A stretch of 64,000 nucleotides of DNA from Oscillospiraceae bacterium (GTDB lineage Bacteria; Bacillota; Clostridia; Oscillospirales; Ruminococcaceae). How positions within the stretch are numbered: the first letter of the stretch is position 1; each line of letters starts with the position of its first letter. Both the position numbers and the translations under genes were made by a program. The notes beneath the pieces are model-generated. The model was given only the letters and a program-made list of their open reading frames with translations. It was not told the origin of the DNA and did not search any database. The DNA lies in the NCBI GenBank assembly GCA_022800935.1, contig JAAWRH010000007.1, positions 43,607 to 107,606 of the forward strand. Direction: 5' to 3'. Positions 62,098 to 64,000 of the stretch are shown in pieces.

Positions 62098-62964
62098 ATG
62101 CCTGCTAAATCTGTATTTACCGTCATAGGCGGCGATAAACGCCTGTATTTTCTGGCCCAGGAGCTTTTGAAAACCGGCCCTGTCATCTGCTGCGCCGCGG
62201 TGGAGGTCCCCCAGGGAGCGGTCCGCGCAGACAGCCTCCGGGAGGCTTTCCAGGCCGGGGACATTCTGCTCTTTCCAGTCCCTTTTACGCGGGACGGAGA
62301 GACCATCCCCGCGGCTGCCCCCATCTCTATTCAGGAGGCGGTAAAGGAAATACGAAAGGAGCATCGGTATGTTTTCGGCGGCAAGCTGCCGGAACAGCTC
62401 AAAGCCCGCTGCCGGGAGCTGAACGTTCCCTTTTTCGATTGGCTGGAGCTGGAAAGTGTTGCCCTTCCCAACGCCATCCTGACAGCGGAGGGGGCAATCC
62501 TTGAGGCGCTCCAGGCCCATGCCAGCCTCTGCCGGACCCGTGCCGCTGTTCTGGGCTATGGCCGCTGCGGAAAGGCCCTTGCGGCCCGTCTCAGGGGGCT
62601 GTGCACAGAGACAGTGGTGTTTGCCCGAAATCCCCTCCAGCGGGCGGAGGCGGAAATGCAGTGCATCCCGGCGGAGCCCTTGGAAGCGCTTTCGGGGAGT
62701 ATGAGTATGGGACAATACGGCCTCCTGTTCAATACAATTCCGTCGATGGTGATGAGCGGGGAGATGTGTTCCAGACTTTCCCCCGGCGCGGTGATCCTCG
62801 ACCTGGCCAGCGGAGCGCTGGAGCAGCATATGGACACTGCGGCCATCCGTTCGGCGGGGGCGCGGGCGGCGCTGTGTCCCGGCCTTCCTGGAAAATATTT
62901 TCCGGAAGAGGCAGGGCGCATCCTGGCCCGCGCTGTTCTGACAGAGTTGAACGCATCCGCATAA
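62098..62964 (+). CDS. dpaA: Dipicolinate synthase subunit A
   Basis: DpaA with DpaB oxidises dihydrodipicolinate to dipicolinic acid for the spore core, in the mother cell. The 288-residue protein has an N-terminal SpoVFA domain (KSVFTVIGGDKRLYFLAQEL) and a nucleotide-binding fold (AAVLGYGRCGKALAARLRGL). ATG 62098 follows AAGGAGG by 8 bases and starts the conserved domain. Followed by dpaB; marks a spore former. Confidence 0.95.
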   Translation: MPAKSVFTVIGGDKRLYFLAQELLKTGPVICCAAVEVPQGAVRADSLREAFQAGDILLFPVPFTRDGETIPAAAPISIQEAVKEIRKEHRYVFGGKLPEQLKARCRELNVPFFDWLELESVALPNAILTAEGAILEALQAHASLCRTRAAVLGYGRCGKALAARLRGLCTETVVFARNPLQRAEAEMQCIPAEPLEALSGSMSMGQYGLLFNTIPSMVMSGEMCSRLSPGAVILDLASGALEQHMDTAAIRSAGARAALCPGLPGKYFPEEAGRILARAVLTELNASA

Positions 62965-62977
62965 GGAGTTGATTGAT

Positions 62978-63562
62978 ATGAATATCTCCGGCTGCAATGT
63001 AGGCGTTGCGGTCACAGGGTCGTTTTGTACCCTGGCAAAGATACACAAGGCAATTCAGGAGCTGGTGGAAAGGGGAGCGCGGATCACCCCCATCTTTTCC
63101 GACAGCGTCCAATCCATAGACAGCCGTTTTGGAAAGGCCGAGGACTGGATGAAAGCGTTTTCAGAGCTTTCGGACAATCCGGCGGTGCGCACCATCCAGG
63201 AGGCGGAGCCTCTGGGACCGAAAAACCTGTTGGACATTCTGCTGATCGCCCCCTGCACCGGCAACACCCTGGCAAAGCTGACGAACGGCGTCACCGATAC
63301 GCCGGTTCTGATGGCGGCAAAGGGGCATCTGCGCAACAACAAGCCGGTTGTCATCTTTCTGTCCAGCAACGATTCCCTGGGGAGCAACCTGAAAAACATC
63401 GGCCTGCTGATGAACACCAAGCACATCTTTTTTGTCCCCTTTGGACAGGACAGCCCTGCGGGGAAGCCAAATTCCATGGTTTCCCACACGGAGCAGATCA
63501 TCCCCGCCCTGGAGGCGGCGCTGGAGGGAAAGCAGGTACAGCCTGTGATACAGACCTGTTAA
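62978..63562 (+). CDS. dpaB: Dipicolinate synthase subunit B
   Basis: Flavoprotein-fold partner of DpaA. The 194-residue protein shows NVGVAVTGSFCTLAKIHKAI, the LLIAPCTGNTLAKLTNGVTD motif and NIGLLMNTKHIFFVPFGQDS, typical of the SpoVFB / flavoprotein family. ATG 62978 has AAGGAG 9 bases upstream; the TTG at 62969 abuts it. It is co-transcribed with dpaA. The terminal residues reach the antisense RNA promoter of the next locus. Confidence 0.95.
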   Translation: MNISGCNVGVAVTGSFCTLAKIHKAIQELVERGARITPIFSDSVQSIDSRFGKAEDWMKAFSELSDNPAVRTIQEAEPLGPKNLLDILLIAPCTGNTLAKLTNGVTDTPVLMAAKGHLRNNKPVVIFLSSNDSLGSNLKNIGLLMNTKHIFFVPFGQDSPAGKPNSMVSHTEQIIPALEAALEGKQVQPVIQTC

Positions 63563-63580
63563 AAATCCCCGGTCCGGCGC

Positions 63581-63609
63581 TTGACAGGGGAGGGAGATTT
63601 AGGTATAAT
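63581..63609 (+). promoter_or_regulatory. Consensus promoter of the antitoxin RNA
   Basis: TTGACA (63581-63586), 17-base spacer, TATAAT (63604-63609): both hexamers are perfect and the spacing ideal, the best sigma-A promoter in the window. Confidence 0.85.
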
Positions 63610-63615
63610 AAAAAT

Positions 63616-63712
63616 ATAAAGAGTGGAGTCACCTACAGACGGTTGGCCCCCGGCTAAATTCTACGAGAAATAATCGCCGAACTTTCCAGGGTGCCGGCGA
63701 TTATTTCTTTAT
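63616..63712 (+). ncRNA. Candidate type I antitoxin antisense RNA
   Basis: Predicted from the perfect promoter to the terminator hairpin at 63666-63708: a short RNA of about 95 bases without a credible reading frame. Its 3' part is complementary to the 3' end of the toxin message, including the stop codon region. Its 5' part carries GAGTCACCTACAGACGGTTGG (63626-63646), nearly repeated in the toxin message leader. This is the RatA/SR4-type arrangement of type I systems. Confidence 0.65.
63666..63708. terminator. Shared bidirectional terminator of toxin and antitoxin RNAs
   Basis: AGAAATAATCGCCG (63666-63679) is the exact complement of CGGCGATTATTTCT (63695-63708), with a 15-base loop. The toxin stop codon (63701-63703) lies in its right arm. 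Confidence 0.8.
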
Positions 63713-63781
63713 AATATGAACGAAAATGTCGCATATTGCAACAATTAAAAGCAGAAGCTGTAATACTTCGCTCAGCGTCAT
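63701..63781 (-). CDS. Small hydrophobic toxin of a type I system (TxpA/BsrE-like)
   Basis: A 26-residue peptide: MTLSEVLQLLLLIVAICDIF then VHIIKK. One membrane helix, E near the N-terminus and a lysine pair at the end follow the pattern of BsrE/BsrG/TxpA-type and holin-like toxins, which damage the membrane when overproduced. It lacks a clear ribosome site. It sits between its own promoter, a structured leader of about 100 bases and a convergent antisense RNA. The short start at 63781 is chosen because the longer frame would run across the promoter. Family membership is by pattern and layout; a harmless small membrane peptide is possible. Confidence 0.65.
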   Translation of the reverse strand: MTLSEVLQLLLLIVAICDIFVHIIKK

Positions 63782-63848
63782 ATGGCAGTCCCACTTTCTT
63801 ATGTAAGGGGACCGATAAAGAAAGACCTCATTCGAGGACCAGTCCCCT

Positions 63849-63883
63849 GCCGGGGACCAACCGCCTGCCGTTATAGGTGACTC
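63849..63883 (-). repeat. Inverted copy of the antitoxin 5' motif in the toxin leader
   Basis: On the minus strand GAGTCACCTATAACGGCAGG then CGGTTGGTCCCCGGC; the plus-strand copy is at 63626-63654. The copies are about 195 bases apart and face each other around the toxin gene. Confidence 0.7.
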
Positions 63884-63894
63884 TACGATTTGAT

Positions 63895-63923
63895 AGTATA
63901 GCACAACATGCAGGATTTGACAA
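63895..63923 (-). promoter_or_regulatory. Promoter of the toxin message
   Basis: Minus-strand TTGTCA (63918-63923), 17-base spacer and TATACT (63895-63900), with an extended -10 TGC. Gives a leader of about 105 bases before the toxin ATG. Confidence 0.75.
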
Positions 63924-63982
63924 GAATCGATTTGGAGAAAAACATGTTACGGTATAGGTTTATATAACCGCAAAACAGAGGA

Positions 63983-64000
63983 GGGTATGCGCGCATACCC
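63983..64000. repeat. Perfect palindrome at the window edge
   Basis: GGGTATGCGCGCATACCC is an 18-base perfect palindrome reaching the last base. What follows is not visible, so operator, terminator arm or chance cannot be separated. Confidence 0.4.

Noticed and set aside
63701..63904. 67-codon version of the toxin gene
   Set aside because: Its start would lie over the -10 region; the 26-residue form fits the family and lies inside the predicted message.

Overview
The window is a motility and chemotaxis island from the chromosome of a spore-forming Firmicute of class Clostridia. The GC-rich codon use, gene order and gene set look most like the Oscillospirales (the former Ruminococcaceae). Supporting points are a B. 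subtilis-like fla/che order, FliY rather than FliN, the CheC/CheD pair, CsrA-FliW, a class B sortase, and the mother-cell spore genes dpaA-dpaB. The genus cannot be told from the sequence.

Layout. Positions 1-8116 hold the late filament and export genes: the end of flgK, flgL, a DUF6470 protein, fliW, csrA, an opposing PilZ-like gene, an flgN-like gene, fliD and fliS. Positions 8150-16500 are an accessory insert: a frameshifted XRE regulator, an Rpn-type nuclease flanked by similar hairpins, a giant secreted protein with cadherin-like repeats, and its overlapping class B sortase. Positions 16543-42470 are the main flagellar operon: flgB-flgC, a roughly 900-base gene-free stretch, fliE-F-G-H-I-J-K, flgD, a TIGR02530-type gene, flgE, flbD, motA, motB, fliM, fliY, cheY, fliO-P-Q-R, flhB, flhA, the flagellar sigma factor and two rod/hook-basal-body genes. 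cheC-cheD follow and converge on the opposite-strand operon cheA-cheW-cheR-cheB.

Positions 48905-55764 form a second rightward block: a FliK-like protein, an FlhB C-domain paralogue, a VanY-type carboxypeptidase, an FtsA-like ATPase with a long C-terminal extension, a degenerate EAL-HDOD protein, and a small protein that looks like the cytoplasmic part of MotA without membrane helices. Positions 55955-63562 are ordinary chromosome: a small protein divergent from a ribbon-helix-helix regulator, a DUF6320/acyltransferase pair, a foldase-type lipoprotein, oligoendopeptidase F, and dpaA-dpaB with a sigma-K-like promoter. Positions 63581-63923 carry what looks like a complete type I toxin-antitoxin locus, with a 26-residue hydrophobic toxin and a convergent antisense RNA.

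How it works together: the core genes encode nearly a whole flagellum with CheY/FliM/FliY switching and CheA/W/R/B/C/D adaptation. flhF, flhG and fliL are missing from their usual places. The most notable items are the type I toxin-antitoxin locus, the soluble MotA-like protein beside the FtsA-like and EAL-HDOD genes, the sortase/cadherin-repeat pair inside the flagellar island, and the AT-rich mosaic segments in surface proteins (FlgE, FlgL and the cadherin-repeat protein).
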